Under the pieces are notes generated by a model. That model was not told the origin of the DNA and made no database searches. It saw only the letters and a program-made list of their open reading frames with translations. 64,000 nt of DNA. It comes from Streptomyces sp. NBC_00224. Lineage in GTDB: Bacteria; Actinomycetota; Actinomycetes; Streptomycetales; Streptomycetaceae. The position numbers and the translations under genes are program-made. This document shows positions 53,286 to 61,916 of this stretch, piece after piece (the first letter of the stretch is position 1; every line of letters begins with the position of its first letter). The DNA is taken from contig NZ_CP108106.1 in the NCBI RefSeq assembly GCF_041435195.1, positions 8,445,001 through 8,509,000 of the forward strand, given 5' to 3'.

Positions 53286-54401
53286 TCACGCTACGAGCAG
53301 GCGGAGGCCGAGATCTGCCGCGTCGAGGTCGGCGAGGTCGCGGTTGCGCTCGGCCCATCGGCCGGAGTCGAGGTCGTCGCTGAGGCTTCGTACCGCCCGC
53401 TGTTCGGCCTCCGGCCCGACCCTCGTCCACACCGACATCGCACGGCGCACGCGATCCTCCAGATACGCCCCCGGTCGGCGCCAGTACGCCTCGAACAGGC
53501 CGTCAGCACAGTCCCACGGGACGGGCACCGGCTCAGCGCGGGCGCCGATCGCGTCGGTCATCCCGGCAAGCGAGGGAAACTCCGCGAGGACGGCGGGGAA
53601 CTCGGGCAGGTAGTCGCGGGTAAGCCAGAACCGGTCCTGCCATCCGGGCTCGTCGGTGTCGAACGTGAGCACCACCACGCGGCGGGCCACGCGCCGCATC
53701 TCGCGCAGCCCCGCTATCGGGTCCCCCCAGTGGTGAACGGTGGAGACGGCCATCGCGACGTCGAAGGAGTGGTCCTCGAACGGCAGGCTCTCCGCGGCGG
53801 CGGCCACGCATGGCGCCGAGCCGACAGGCCGCTGCTCCCGCATGACCGCCGATGGCTCCACCGCGGTCACGTGGCGATCAGCAGGCTCGTAGGAGCCGGT
53901 GCCGGCCCCGACGTTCAGCACCGTCCGGGCGTCCCCGAGCGCGTCCCAGATCTGCGCGGCGATCCGCGGCTCGGTACGCCGTGTCGCGGTGTAGGCGCCG
54001 CCGATCGCGTCGTACAGCCGTGCACCGAGCATCTCCAGTTGCTCCTCCGGTGTCACCTTCAGTCCCTTCGCCCGTGCCTCAAGTTCCCTGTCGATGGCCG
54101 CCACCATGGCGTCAGCGCGATCACGCCGCTCCAACAGCAGGCCGCGCAGTCGGCGCAAGTGCGCGACCGCGTCGGTGGACGGGTCACCGACCAGTTCCGC
54201 GACCTCCCGCAGCCCGAAGCCCAACCGTCGATAGGCGAGCACCTCCCGCAGCCGCTCCACGTCGCCCGCCGAATAGGCCCGGTACCCGGCCGCGGTCCGT
54301 GCCGACGGCCGAACGAGCTTGATCTCGTCATAGTGATGCAGCGTGCGGACGCTCACGCCGGCCAGCTCGGCCACGCGTCCCACGGTCCAGTGATCTTCCA
54401 C
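53286..54401 (-). CDS. MerR-family regulator fused to a SAM-dependent methyltransferase
   Basis: 371 residues from GTG 54401. The first 75 residues are a MerR winged helix (WTVGRVAELAGVSVRTLHHYD, GYRAYSAGDVERL, LGFGLREV) with a following coiled coil. From about 145 on there is a Rossmann methyltransferase: TVLNVGAGTGSYEP (motif I), SFDVAMAVSTVHHWGDP, ARRVVVLTFDTDEPGW. The GTG 54452 start would place the translated region across the operator, so 54401 is chosen. It may be self-repressing and use the methyltransferase-like part as ligand sensor or as a resistance enzyme, as in some TipA-like multi-domain regulators. The function of the fusion is unknown. Confidence 0.83.
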   Translation of the reverse strand: MEDHWTVGRVAELAGVSVRTLHHYDEIKLVRPSARTAAGYRAYSAGDVERLREVLAYRRLGFGLREVAELVGDPSTDAVAHLRRLRGLLLERRDRADAMVAAIDRELEARAKGLKVTPEEQLEMLGARLYDAIGGAYTATRRTEPRIAAQIWDALGDARTVLNVGAGTGSYEPADRHVTAVEPSAVMREQRPVGSAPCVAAAAESLPFEDHSFDVAMAVSTVHHWGDPIAGLREMRRVARRVVVLTFDTDEPGWQDRFWLTRDYLPEFPAVLAEFPSLAGMTDAIGARAEPVPVPWDCADGLFEAYWRRPGAYLEDRVRRAMSVWTRVGPEAEQRAVRSLSDDLDSGRWAERNRDLADLDAADLGLRLLVA

Positions 54402-54408
54402 GGCACCG

Positions 54409-54439
54409 ACTATGCAGCCTGACGCCACGTGAGGGTCAA
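54409..54439 (-). promoter_or_regulatory. MerR-type promoter/operator with 19-bp spacer; possible leaderless start
   Basis: On the minus strand TTGACC (54439-54434) and CATAGT (54414-54409) are separated by 19 bases, the long spacer typical of MerR-controlled promoters. The spacer contains the near-palindrome CCTCACGTGGCGTCAGG. Transcription would begin about seven bases past the -10, at or just next to the GTG at 54401, which suggests a leaderless message and autoregulation. Confidence 0.6.
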
Positions 54440-54527
54440 GAGCCTCACTCACAGCAGCAAGAGAATCCGAATGCCTGGTTGTGAGAGCGAGCCGGCATCG
54501 TGGTGAGGGGTTTGGGCTTGGTCTCGG

Positions 54528-55424
54528 TCATGCGGTGGTCGCCGTGAGGGCTGCCGCGAGGAGTGCTTGGGGACCGTCCAGTGTGCTGCTGTGCAGGGCC
54601 TCGGTGCGGTGTACCAGCCGTGGTGCGGCGAGGGGGACCGCGCTGATGCCGGGTATGCCGTCGATGGATTGCTGGGGCAGTAGCGCGAGCCCGTGTCCTG
54701 CGGTGATGAGTGCGATGAGGCCGCGCACGTCGGCTCCTTCGTAACGCAAGGACGTGCGGTAGCCGTCGGAGCCGCTCACGGTGCGCAATTGCGAAAGCGA
54801 GACGGCGGTGTCGGGTGCGTCGATCCATCGGGCGTCGGCGAGATCGACCAAGCGCAGACCGGCTCGGCGGCTCAGCGGGTGCTGAGCGGGGAGTGCTACG
54901 GCCAGAGGCTGTTCGGCGATGGCCATCGCCGTGAGCGGGCCGATGTCGGGGAGGTGGAGCGGGTCGTTGGGGGCGGCCACGCCGTCGATCAAACCGAGGT
55001 CCAAGGTCGCGGTCGCGACTTCGCGTGGGATGGCCTCGCGGCCAAGGACACGCACCGTCACCTCCAAGCGGGGGTGCGTCTGGCGCAGGTCGGCAAGCGT
55101 CCGGGTGAACAGTGAGCTCAGGGCCGGCGGGGAAGCCCCGATGACGATGCGGGCGGCGGGTGCCGCGGTCAGGCGTGCGATGTCCGCGCGGGCGGCGTCC
55201 AACCGCAGCAGCAGCGGCTCGGCGTGCTCCAGCAGCCGGACGCCGACGTCAGTCGCAGCGACCGGGCGCCGTAGCAGGAGGATCGCCCCGAGGTCGTTTT
55301 CGAGTGCGGCGATGTGCTGGGAGACGGCTGACTGCGTGTAGCCAAGTTCGCGGGCCGCCTCGGAGAACGAACCGCAGCGGGTCACGGTCACGAACGTGCG
55401 GAGGAGGTGCGGATCCATGTCCAT
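54528..55424 (-). CDS. LysR-family transcriptional regulator
   Basis: 298 residues from ATG 55424 (ATG 55418 is an alternative; a TTG/ATG frame further upstream at 55448 is less likely). N-terminal wHTH: LLRTFVTVTRCGSFSEAARELGYTQSAVSQHIAALE, the standard LysR pattern. Residues 90-298 are the periplasmic-binding-like effector domain. It is divergent from a glutamine-amidotransferase-like gene starting at 55495, with about 70 bases between them, the usual LysR-target layout. The effector is unknown. Confidence 0.9.
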   Translation of the reverse strand: MDMDPHLLRTFVTVTRCGSFSEAARELGYTQSAVSQHIAALENDLGAILLLRRPVAATDVGVRLLEHAEPLLLRLDAARADIARLTAAPAARIVIGASPPALSSLFTRTLADLRQTHPRLEVTVRVLGREAIPREVATATLDLGLIDGVAAPNDPLHLPDIGPLTAMAIAEQPLAVALPAQHPLSRRAGLRLVDLADARWIDAPDTAVSLSQLRTVSGSDGYRTSLRYEGADVRGLIALITAGHGLALLPQQSIDGIPGISAVPLAAPRLVHRTEALHSSTLDGPQALLAAALTATTA

Positions 55425-55494
55425 CAGTATCGCTAATGGAAGGGTCATGAATCATCGTTGGCGCTGTACTCGGTTGCCGGGTCAGGATGTTCGC

Positions 55495-56238
55495 ATGTCT
55501 GAGCCTTTGAACATCTCGACAGCCCGTGTCGCGCTGGTGGGCGACCGCTCGCCCAGCGTCCGGGCCCACTCCCGCATCCCCGCTCTCCTCGACGCACTGG
55601 CCCGGCGCGACCAACTGGTCCTGGACGCGTACTGGATCCCGACCCAGGACGCGGAATCCGCTGACGCCCTCGACGGCTTCGATGCCATCTGGTTGGTGCC
55701 CGGCAGCCCGTATCGCAGCGAAGCCGGGGCGATCGCGGCGGCTCGCACCGCGCGTGAGCGGGGGATCCCGTTTCTGGGCACCTGTGGTGGCTTCCAGCAC
55801 GCGGTACTGGAGTTCGCACGCGACGTGTGCGGGCTCTCGGGTGTCAATCACGCGGAGAACCGGCCGGAGGCGGACGACCTGCTGATCGTCCCGCTGGCAT
55901 GCTCCCTGGTCGGCCACGAAGGCGTGGTCAACGTGGAGAGGGGATCGTTGGCGGAGCGTGTCCTGGGAGCTGAGCGGACCGTCGAGCGCTACCACTGTTC
56001 GTATGGCACCAGCCCGGACTACCTGGATGTGCTGCGTGCGCACGGACTGCGCTTCAGCGGCGTCGACGAGGCGGGCGAGGTCCGGGTCGCCGAGTTGCCG
56101 GACCACCCGTTCTTCCTCGCCACCTTGTTCCAGCCCGAACTCGCGGGAGACGGCACCCGGCCCCACTCGATCATCCGGGCGCTGGCTTCCGCCGCGGTCG
56201 AGCATGCCGCCAAGGGCTCCGCACGGATGCTCACGTGA
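55495..56238 (+). CDS. CTP-synthase-C-terminus-like class I glutamine amidotransferase
   Basis: 247 residues from ATG 55495; the longer frame starting at 55396 would cross the LysR promoter. VALVGDRSPSVRAHSRIPALL and DAIWLVPGSPYRS match stand-alone proteins related to the CTP synthase glutaminase part. Cys97 in FLGTCGGFQHAVLEF is the nucleophile, and the C-terminal HPFFLATLFQPEL carries the His-Glu pair, so the triad is intact. There is no amidoligase domain, so it must serve another synthase or act as a hydrolase. Control by the divergent LysR protein is likely. Confidence 0.82.
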   Translation: MSEPLNISTARVALVGDRSPSVRAHSRIPALLDALARRDQLVLDAYWIPTQDAESADALDGFDAIWLVPGSPYRSEAGAIAAARTARERGIPFLGTCGGFQHAVLEFARDVCGLSGVNHAENRPEADDLLIVPLACSLVGHEGVVNVERGSLAERVLGAERTVERYHCSYGTSPDYLDVLRAHGLRFSGVDEAGEVRVAELPDHPFFLATLFQPELAGDGTRPHSIIRALASAAVEHAAKGSARMLT

Positions 56239-56729
56239 GCCGATCCGACTGAGCCTCGCGCATGGACACGGTGCCGGTGGCCTTGCGGGGGGCGACGCCG
56301 GCGGCCCAGTCGCCGGCGGATGCCGAGTTGGGAGTCGCCGATCGGACCCGGCGAGCGTGAGGGCAGGCCGACTTACCCCGTAGCTGCCGTGCTTCCTGGA
56401 GTCGAACGGCCAGCTGGGGAACGTTGCCGCGCCCTCCGCGACCCCGCTCGTCACGGCAGCCCCAAGGGTGCACTGAGGACTCCCAACTGCCGGGAATTGC
56501 TGCCGGTTTACCCGCGCTCTCTTCCCAAGCCATGTGACATGTGCAATTTTTCTGGCTGCGACCACCGCAAGTCGCGTTCAAGCCAACGGATCAGCACGGC
56601 CCGTGGGTCATCGAAGCCTGCACGGACACGCCCGTACGCACCGGGGCGGCCCGGAGGTCCCGGCAGCCCGCGGTACCCCCCCACCGCCGCGCGCGGCAGC
56701 GCGGCTTTCACTCCGCTGGGAGGCGGCAC
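56239..56729. other. Intergenic region upstream of the collagenase gene
   Basis: About 490 bases. Only short mixed frames are present, with no family resemblance; a minus-strand frame near 56231-56581 overlaps but shows no motif. The final 30 bases hold the collagenase ribosome site. Confidence 0.4.
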
Positions 56730-59255
56730 GTGAAGACCCCCTCATTACGACCAAGACGACGTCTCGGCGGCCTGCTCATACTCGCGCTCGCCCTGTGTCT
56801 GTCGATAGCCGTGCTCACCCCGGCCGGCCACGCCGCCGCGGTCGAGCACCGCGAGTCGGCCCCACGGCCCGCGGCAACGGCACACACCGCCCCGCCGCCG
56901 ACCGGATCGGCGGCGACGGTGTCCGACCGCGCGGACGAACGCCGCACCCCGATCGACGCCACCCACCGGCCTCCGCAGAACCCGGTCCCGTCCCGCACCG
57001 CCCCGACGAAGCCGAGCCGTACGGACGGCCTGACCGCGGCCTCCTGCACCCCGGACGACTTCGGCAGCCGCAGCGGATCTGCCCTCGTGGCCTTCGTCCA
57101 GGCATCGACCACGGACTGCGTCAACACGCTGTTCGCCCTCACCGGCACCGACGCCCGCAACGCGTTCCGCGAAGCGCAGATGGTCACCATCGCCAACGCG
57201 TTCCAGAACACGGCACGGACCTACCCCGGGGACAACTCCACCCATGTGTGGCAGCTCGTGCTGTTCCTGCGCGCCGGATACTACGTGCAGTTCAACCACG
57301 CCTCCGACGTCGGACCGTACGGCGCGACCCTCTCCTCGGCGACCGAGGCCGCGCTGGACACCTTCTTCGCGTCGCCGCACTTCATGGACGTCAGCTCCGC
57401 CAACGGCGACGTCATGGGCGAGGTCATCACCCTGACGGACAGCGCCGACGAGCAGGCCCGCTATCTGAAGACGTACCAGAAGGTGCTCAACGGCTACAAC
57501 AGCACCTACGACGCGTACTGGAGCATGGACGCCGCCGTCAACGACGTGTTCACCCCGATCTTCCGCGGCCACTGGAACCCTGCCTTCCTCAAGGCCGTGA
57601 CCGCCGACCCCAGCCTCATCGACACGCTGGGCGCCTTCGCGCACAACCACCGCGACAAGCTGAACGACACCTGGTTCTACCTCGCCTCCAACGCCGGCAC
57701 CGAGACCGCGCGCTTCCTCGACACCCCCGCCCTGCAGGCCAAGGTCAGGCCGCTGGCCAAGGGGCTGCTCGGCGACTCGGCCATCACCGGCGCGACAGCA
57801 CCCCTGTGGGTCGGGGTCGCCGCCATGACCGACACCTACGACAAGGCCCAGTGCTCGTACTACGGGACCTGCGACTTCGTCGGCCGGCTCACGGCCGCCG
57901 CGCTGCCGATCACCTACCGCTGCGACGCCGCCCACACCTTCCGCGCCCAGTCGCTGACCAGTGCGGCCCTCACCGCGGCCTGCACCAGCCTCCAGGGCCA
58001 GGACGCGTACTTCCACGGCATCGTCAAGGACAGCGGGCCCGTCGCCGACGACCACAACACGAACATCGAGATTGTGACGTTCGCCAGCCCCAAGGACTAC
58101 CGCACCTACTCCGGCTGGATCTTCGGCAACAGCACCGACAACGGAGGGGAGTACCTGGAGGGCGACCCCGCCGACCCGGCCAACCAGGCCCGCTTCCTCT
58201 CGTACGTCAAGAGCGTGGGCGACGGCTTCCCCGGCGACATCTGGAACCTCAACCACGAGTACACCCACTACCTCGACGGACGCTACGACATGGCCGGCGA
58301 CTTCGAGGCCGGAGAGGCCGTACCGGACATCTGGTGGATCGAGGGCTTCGCCGAGTACGTCTCGTACAGCTACCGCGGCCTGCCCGACACCGAGGCCGTC
58401 GCCGACGCGGCCCAGCACACCTACGCACTGAGCACCCTCTGGGAGAGCACCTACGCCAACTCGGACCTGACCCGCACCTACCCGTGGGGCTACCTGGCCA
58501 CCCGCTACATGATCGAGAAACACCCCGCCGACGTGCAGAACATGCTGGCCAAGTTCCGTGCCGGTGACTACGCCGGGGGATACGCGGTCTACCACACCGG
58601 CATCGGCACCCGCTACGACGCCGACTTCACCACCTGGCTCGACGCCTGCGCCGCCGGAGCCTGCGGCAGCACGGGCAACGGGCCCACCGCCGCCTTCGAC
58701 GCGACCGTCTCCGGCCTGACGGTGAACCTCACGGACAGGTCCACCGACACCGGCAGCACCATCACCGCGCGCTCGTGGAACTTCGGCGACGGCACCACGT
58801 CAACGACGACCAACCCGTCCAAGACCTACACCGCCCCCGGCACGTACACGATCTCCCTGACCGTGACCGACGCCAAGGGCCTGACCTCCACCGGCACCAA
58901 GTCCGTGACCCTCAACGGCAATCAGCCGACCTGCACGAACGCCGACAGCCGCGTCCTGGACCGCAACTGCTCCCGCTCCGGCCGCTCGGCCAAGGCGGGG
59001 GACCTGGACTACCTGTACCTGTACATGCCGGCCGGCACCGTCACGCTGCGGATCACCACCGCCGGAGGCACGGGCAACGCGGACCTCTACTACAACCCCA
59101 CCACCTGGGCGGGCCCTTCGGCGTACACCGCGCGCTCGACGAACACCGGAAACGCCGAGAGCATCACCGTCACCAACACCACGGCCGGATACCGGTACGT
59201 CAGCCTGTACGCGCAGACGGCGTTCAGCGGCGTCACGGTCACCACGGCCTACTGA
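56730..59255 (+). CDS. Secreted M9 collagenase with PKD and PPC domains
   Basis: 841 residues from GTG 56730, just after GGGAGGCGGCAC; ATG 56541 has no ribosome site. Signal peptide about 1-35 (LGGLLILALALCLSIAVL). The M9 activator/peptidase unit (about 100-640) has the zinc motif HEYTHYLDGRY (His509, Glu510, His513) and the third ligand Glu542 in GFAEYVSY. A PKD-type domain lies at about 652-727 (WNFGDGTTS) and a bacterial pre-peptidase C-terminal domain at about 735-841 (SGRSAKAGDLDYLYLYMP). M9 enzymes cut collagen triple helices; streptomycete homologues degrade animal debris. It is followed by a strong hairpin. Confidence 0.93.
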   Translation: MKTPSLRPRRRLGGLLILALALCLSIAVLTPAGHAAAVEHRESAPRPAATAHTAPPPTGSAATVSDRADERRTPIDATHRPPQNPVPSRTAPTKPSRTDGLTAASCTPDDFGSRSGSALVAFVQASTTDCVNTLFALTGTDARNAFREAQMVTIANAFQNTARTYPGDNSTHVWQLVLFLRAGYYVQFNHASDVGPYGATLSSATEAALDTFFASPHFMDVSSANGDVMGEVITLTDSADEQARYLKTYQKVLNGYNSTYDAYWSMDAAVNDVFTPIFRGHWNPAFLKAVTADPSLIDTLGAFAHNHRDKLNDTWFYLASNAGTETARFLDTPALQAKVRPLAKGLLGDSAITGATAPLWVGVAAMTDTYDKAQCSYYGTCDFVGRLTAAALPITYRCDAAHTFRAQSLTSAALTAACTSLQGQDAYFHGIVKDSGPVADDHNTNIEIVTFASPKDYRTYSGWIFGNSTDNGGEYLEGDPADPANQARFLSYVKSVGDGFPGDIWNLNHEYTHYLDGRYDMAGDFEAGEAVPDIWWIEGFAEYVSYSYRGLPDTEAVADAAQHTYALSTLWESTYANSDLTRTYPWGYLATRYMIEKHPADVQNMLAKFRAGDYAGGYAVYHTGIGTRYDADFTTWLDACAAGACGSTGNGPTAAFDATVSGLTVNLTDRSTDTGSTITARSWNFGDGTTSTTTNPSKTYTAPGTYTISLTVTDAKGLTSTGTKSVTLNGNQPTCTNADSRVLDRNCSRSGRSAKAGDLDYLYLYMPAGTVTLRITTAGGTGNADLYYNPTTWAGPSAYTARSTNTGNAESITVTNTTAGYRYVSLYAQTAFSGVTVTTAY

Positions 59256-59334
59256 CGCGTCTCAACGCGGCCAGGCCCGGCAACTCGCTGTTCCTGCGCG
59301 ACTGCCACTCCTGATCACCGACCCCCGGCCCTGG

Positions 59335-59376
59335 GCGCCCGTCTCCGGCGGACTTCGGTTCGCGGGAGACGGGCGC
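59335..59376 (+). terminator. Rho-independent-type hairpin after the collagenase
   Basis: GCGCCCGTCTCC (59335-59346) and GGAGACGGGCGC (59365-59376) form a perfect 12-bp stem with an 18-base loop, 80 bases after the stop. No U tract follows, as is usual in Streptomyces. Confidence 0.75.
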
Positions 59377-59426
59377 GCCCTGTTGCCGGTGCTCGCCTGC
59401 CCCTCAGAGCCGGGCCGCCAACTGTC

Positions 59427-59446
59427 TGTACCTACTGGTATGTACA
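59427..59446. promoter_or_regulatory. Palindromic operator upstream of the tautomerase gene
   Basis: TGTACCTACTGGTATGTACA is a near-perfect palindrome (TGTAC/GTACA arms; TACC/GGTA inside). It has the look of a TetR-family operator and lies about 40 bases ahead of the tautomerase start. No TetR gene lies beside it. Confidence 0.5.
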
Positions 59447-59487
59447 ATCGGGATCGCGATCTTGTCGATCCCGTATCTGGAGGACGT

Positions 59488-59871
59488 ATGCCGCTCGTAC
59501 GCATCGATGTGCTGAGCCGTGACAGCGGGCGGCTGACGGCCTTGGGGCGGGCGGTGCACGAGGCGTTGGGGGAGGTGATGGGTTTCCCGGACGAGGACCG
59601 GTTCCAGATCCTGACGGCACACGACGGCCAGAGCGGCGTCCTGCGGCACGGCACCTATCTCGGCGTGCAACGGGACGACGGCATCGTCTACGTGGCGATC
59701 ACCCTGCGGGAGGGCCGTCCGGCCGCGCAGAAGCAGGCGCTGTACCGACGCATCGCCGAACTCGCCCAGGAATACGCCGGAACGGAACCCCGCAACGTGT
59801 TCGTGGTGCTGACCGAGAACGCCGACGCCGACTGGTCTCTGGGCAACGGCGAGGCCCAGTACCTCGCCTGA
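59488..59871 (+). CDS. Tautomerase-superfamily protein (4-oxalocrotonate-tautomerase-like)
   Basis: 127 residues from ATG 59488 (GGAGG seven bases upstream), placing Pro at position 2 (MPLVRIDVL). This Pro becomes the catalytic N-terminal Pro after methionine removal, which fixes the start. About twice the size of single-domain tautomerases, it fits the Tautomerase_2 family (RRIAELAQEYAGTEPRNVFVVL, then NADADWSLGNGEAQY near the C-terminus). The reaction is a keto-enol tautomerisation or related chemistry. It probably responds to an unlinked TetR-like regulator. Confidence 0.87.
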   Translation: MPLVRIDVLSRDSGRLTALGRAVHEALGEVMGFPDEDRFQILTAHDGQSGVLRHGTYLGVQRDDGIVYVAITLREGRPAAQKQALYRRIAELAQEYAGTEPRNVFVVLTENADADWSLGNGEAQYLA

Positions 59872-59872
59872 C

Positions 59873-59888
59873 GCCCGGCCGACCGGGC
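59873..59888 (+). terminator. Short hairpin after the tautomerase gene
   Basis: GCCCGG-CCGA-CCGGGC, a perfect 6-bp stem directly after the stop codon. Weak terminator candidate. Confidence 0.4.
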
Positions 59889-59966
59889 CGCGGATCCAAC
59901 GGGACCCAGCGGTGCTTGTCCTCGGTCAGAGCGTCGCCGTCGGGCGGTCGGTATGCTGCGCGCGTG

Positions 59967-60512
59967 ATGATCGACGGGGTGGTGATGCGTGAGGTCTCGC
60001 CTGGGGACGCGGTGGGTCTGGCGGAGGCGTTGCGCCGCAACCGGGTGTCGATGCGGCCCTTCGAGCCGTACCGGCCCGAGGACTTCTACACCGAGCACGG
60101 CCAGCGCGAGAGGATCGGCGGACTGCTCGCGGAGCGTGAGGCCGGGCGACTGCGACCGTACGTCCTGATCGAGACGGCCACCGGCACGCCTGTCGGGGCC
60201 GTCAACCTCGGCAGTATCGCCCTCGGGCCGTTCCGCAGTGGCGGGCTCGGCTACTGGGTGGACCAGGCGTGGGCGGGCAGGGGACTGGCGACGGCCGCGG
60301 TGGAGGAGGTCTGCCGCATCGCCCGCGAAGAACTCGGTCTGCACCGTGTGGAGGCCGGCACCCTGGTCGACAACACCGCCTCGCAGCGCGTGCTCGCCAA
60401 GGCGGGGTTCGAGCAGTACGGCACCGCGCCCAAGTACCTGCACATCAACGGTGCTTGGCGCGACCACCGCCTCTTCCAGCGGCTGCTGCACGACGACCCG
60501 CCCACCGACTGA
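59967..60512 (+). CDS. GNAT-family N-acetyltransferase (RimJ/RimL-like)
   Basis: 181 residues from ATG 59967 (GTG 59964 possible). GNAT features: MREVSPGDAVGLAEALRRNR, GGLGYWVDQAWAGRGLATAAVEEV (the GRGLAT turn is the acetyl-CoA pyrophosphate loop), and VEAGTLVDNTASQRVLAKAGFEQYG (motif B). Members acetylate protein N-termini or small amines. Convergent with the MFS gene, 18 bases between stops. Confidence 0.88.
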   Translation: MIDGVVMREVSPGDAVGLAEALRRNRVSMRPFEPYRPEDFYTEHGQRERIGGLLAEREAGRLRPYVLIETATGTPVGAVNLGSIALGPFRSGGLGYWVDQAWAGRGLATAAVEEVCRIAREELGLHRVEAGTLVDNTASQRVLAKAGFEQYGTAPKYLHINGAWRDHRLFQRLLHDDPPTD

Positions 60513-60530
60513 CGCGGGGGCCTGGGCCGC

Positions 60531-61844
60531 TCACGGTCCGTCCGGCATACCTGGCTCGCCCGCCTCCGCAGGAGCGGCGCGGCCCAGGGTGCGGATCGCC
60601 GGGACCGCGAACAGTGCCACACAGCCCGCCAGGCAGGCGCCCGCCGACACCAGCAGCAGCCGCCCCGGGGCGACCAGTGAGGTGGCCGGCCCCGCCAGTA
60701 TCTGGCCGAGCGCCATCCCGGACACCGAGCCGGCCTGCTCGTACGCCGTGACGCGGTTGAGCACCGCGGGCGGGGTGTGGGTCTGCACACTGGTCGCCCA
60801 CATCACCGACCAGAACGCCCAGGCGCCGCCGCCCAGGACGTGGCCCGCCAGCAGTACGGGCAGGCCGGCGCCCAGTGCTACGCAGAGCGGCAGCCCGGTG
60901 TACAGCACCATCGCCGCCGCACCGGCGGCCAACGGCCGGGCAGGGCGCAGCCGCAGGGCCAGCAGGCCGCCGAGCACCGTTCCGACGCCGAGGAAGGAAA
61001 CCGCCAGGCCGTAGGTGTTGGAGCCGTGCCGGGTGCTGATCAGCGTGGAGCTGAGCGGTACGAGGGGGCCGAAGAGCAGGACGCCGTAGCCCACCCAGAT
61101 CAGGATCACCGCCCACATCCAGGTGCGTGCGCGGAACTCCTGCCATCCCTGGTGCAGGTCACGACGGAGCGAACGGCCGGTGCGGGCGGGGGAGTCGGGG
61201 CCGGCCGGGGCCTTGGTGGGGGCGTCGGCGGGGGCGAGCGGGATGAGGGCCAGGCACAGAGCGCTGAGCAGGAAGGTCCCGGCGTCGATGGTGTACACGG
61301 TCCCGGCGCCCGTCAGTGTGATCAGCAGTCCGGCCAAGGTCGGTCCGAGCAGTTGGGCGAGTGCGTCGGCCACCTTGAGTGTGCCGTTGGCCCGCTGTGG
61401 CTCGTGGGCGACCAGCGGGACCATGCCGTTCACCCCCGGCAGGAACATCGCCACGGCCGCACCGGCCAGTGCCGCCATGGACACCAGCAGCCAGAACGGC
61501 GGTGTCCCGACGAAGAACGCCGCCGCCAGTACCCCCTGGGTGAGCACCCTGGCCAGATCCGCGCCGACCATCATCCGGCGCGCGCCGAACCGGTCGGCGA
61601 ACACCCCGCCGAACAGGACGAGGAGGACGAACGTCCCGGTCCAGGTGCCGAGGACGAAGCCGACGCCCGACACCCCGTACACCGCGCCGACGGCGAGCGC
61701 GGTGGCGACCGGCATCATGGCGTCGCCGACCAGCGAGACAGAGCGGGCGGTGAAGTACAGCGTGAAGCGCCGGTCCCACAACAGGGGGCGGGCGGTTGTC
61801 GGTTCGGGCCGGGCGGCCTGGTCCTGCGTCTGCGTGGTGGTCAC
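60531..61844 (-). CDS. MFS transporter (12 helices, macrolide-efflux-like)
   Basis: 437 residues from GTG 61844; much longer frames above it are spurious. About twelve helices; LYFTARSVSLVGDAMMPVA and FGGVFADRFGARRMMV (motif A region) are typical of the MefA/enterobactin-exporter-like MFS group. No binding domain. It lies divergently from a GlxA/AraC regulator with an inverted repeat between them, so it is probably controlled by that protein. The ribosome site is weak. Confidence 0.87.
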   Translation of the reverse strand: MTTTQTQDQAARPEPTTARPLLWDRRFTLYFTARSVSLVGDAMMPVATALAVGAVYGVSGVGFVLGTWTGTFVLLVLFGGVFADRFGARRMMVGADLARVLTQGVLAAAFFVGTPPFWLLVSMAALAGAAVAMFLPGVNGMVPLVAHEPQRANGTLKVADALAQLLGPTLAGLLITLTGAGTVYTIDAGTFLLSALCLALIPLAPADAPTKAPAGPDSPARTGRSLRRDLHQGWQEFRARTWMWAVILIWVGYGVLLFGPLVPLSSTLISTRHGSNTYGLAVSFLGVGTVLGGLLALRLRPARPLAAGAAAMVLYTGLPLCVALGAGLPVLLAGHVLGGGAWAFWSVMWATSVQTHTPPAVLNRVTAYEQAGSVSGMALGQILAGPATSLVAPGRLLLVSAGACLAGCVALFAVPAIRTLGRAAPAEAGEPGMPDGP

Positions 61845-61853
61845 CGGACATAT

Positions 61854-61869
61854 ATTGGACTGGACCAAT
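61854..61869. promoter_or_regulatory. Palindrome between the MFS and GlxA/AraC genes
   Basis: ATTGG (61854-61858) and CCAAT (61865-61869) are perfect arms around ACTGGA, just upstream of the MFS start. It could be an operator for the divergent regulator or for a MarR/ArsR-type protein. Confidence 0.35.
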
Positions 61870-61916
61870 CGCTCAACCCCAGTGTCCCGAACGACACGAT
61901 GAGGTACTTTCCCGCC

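Noticed and set aside
51947..53383. 478-residue plus-strand frame opposite the dienelactone-hydrolase-like gene
   Set aside because: The opposite-strand hydrolase has clear motifs; this frame is a shadow except for a short, unassignable piece near 51947-52030.
56541..56729. N-terminal extension of the collagenase
   Set aside because: No ribosome site at the ATG and a clear signal peptide begins at the GTG 56730 behind GGGAGG.
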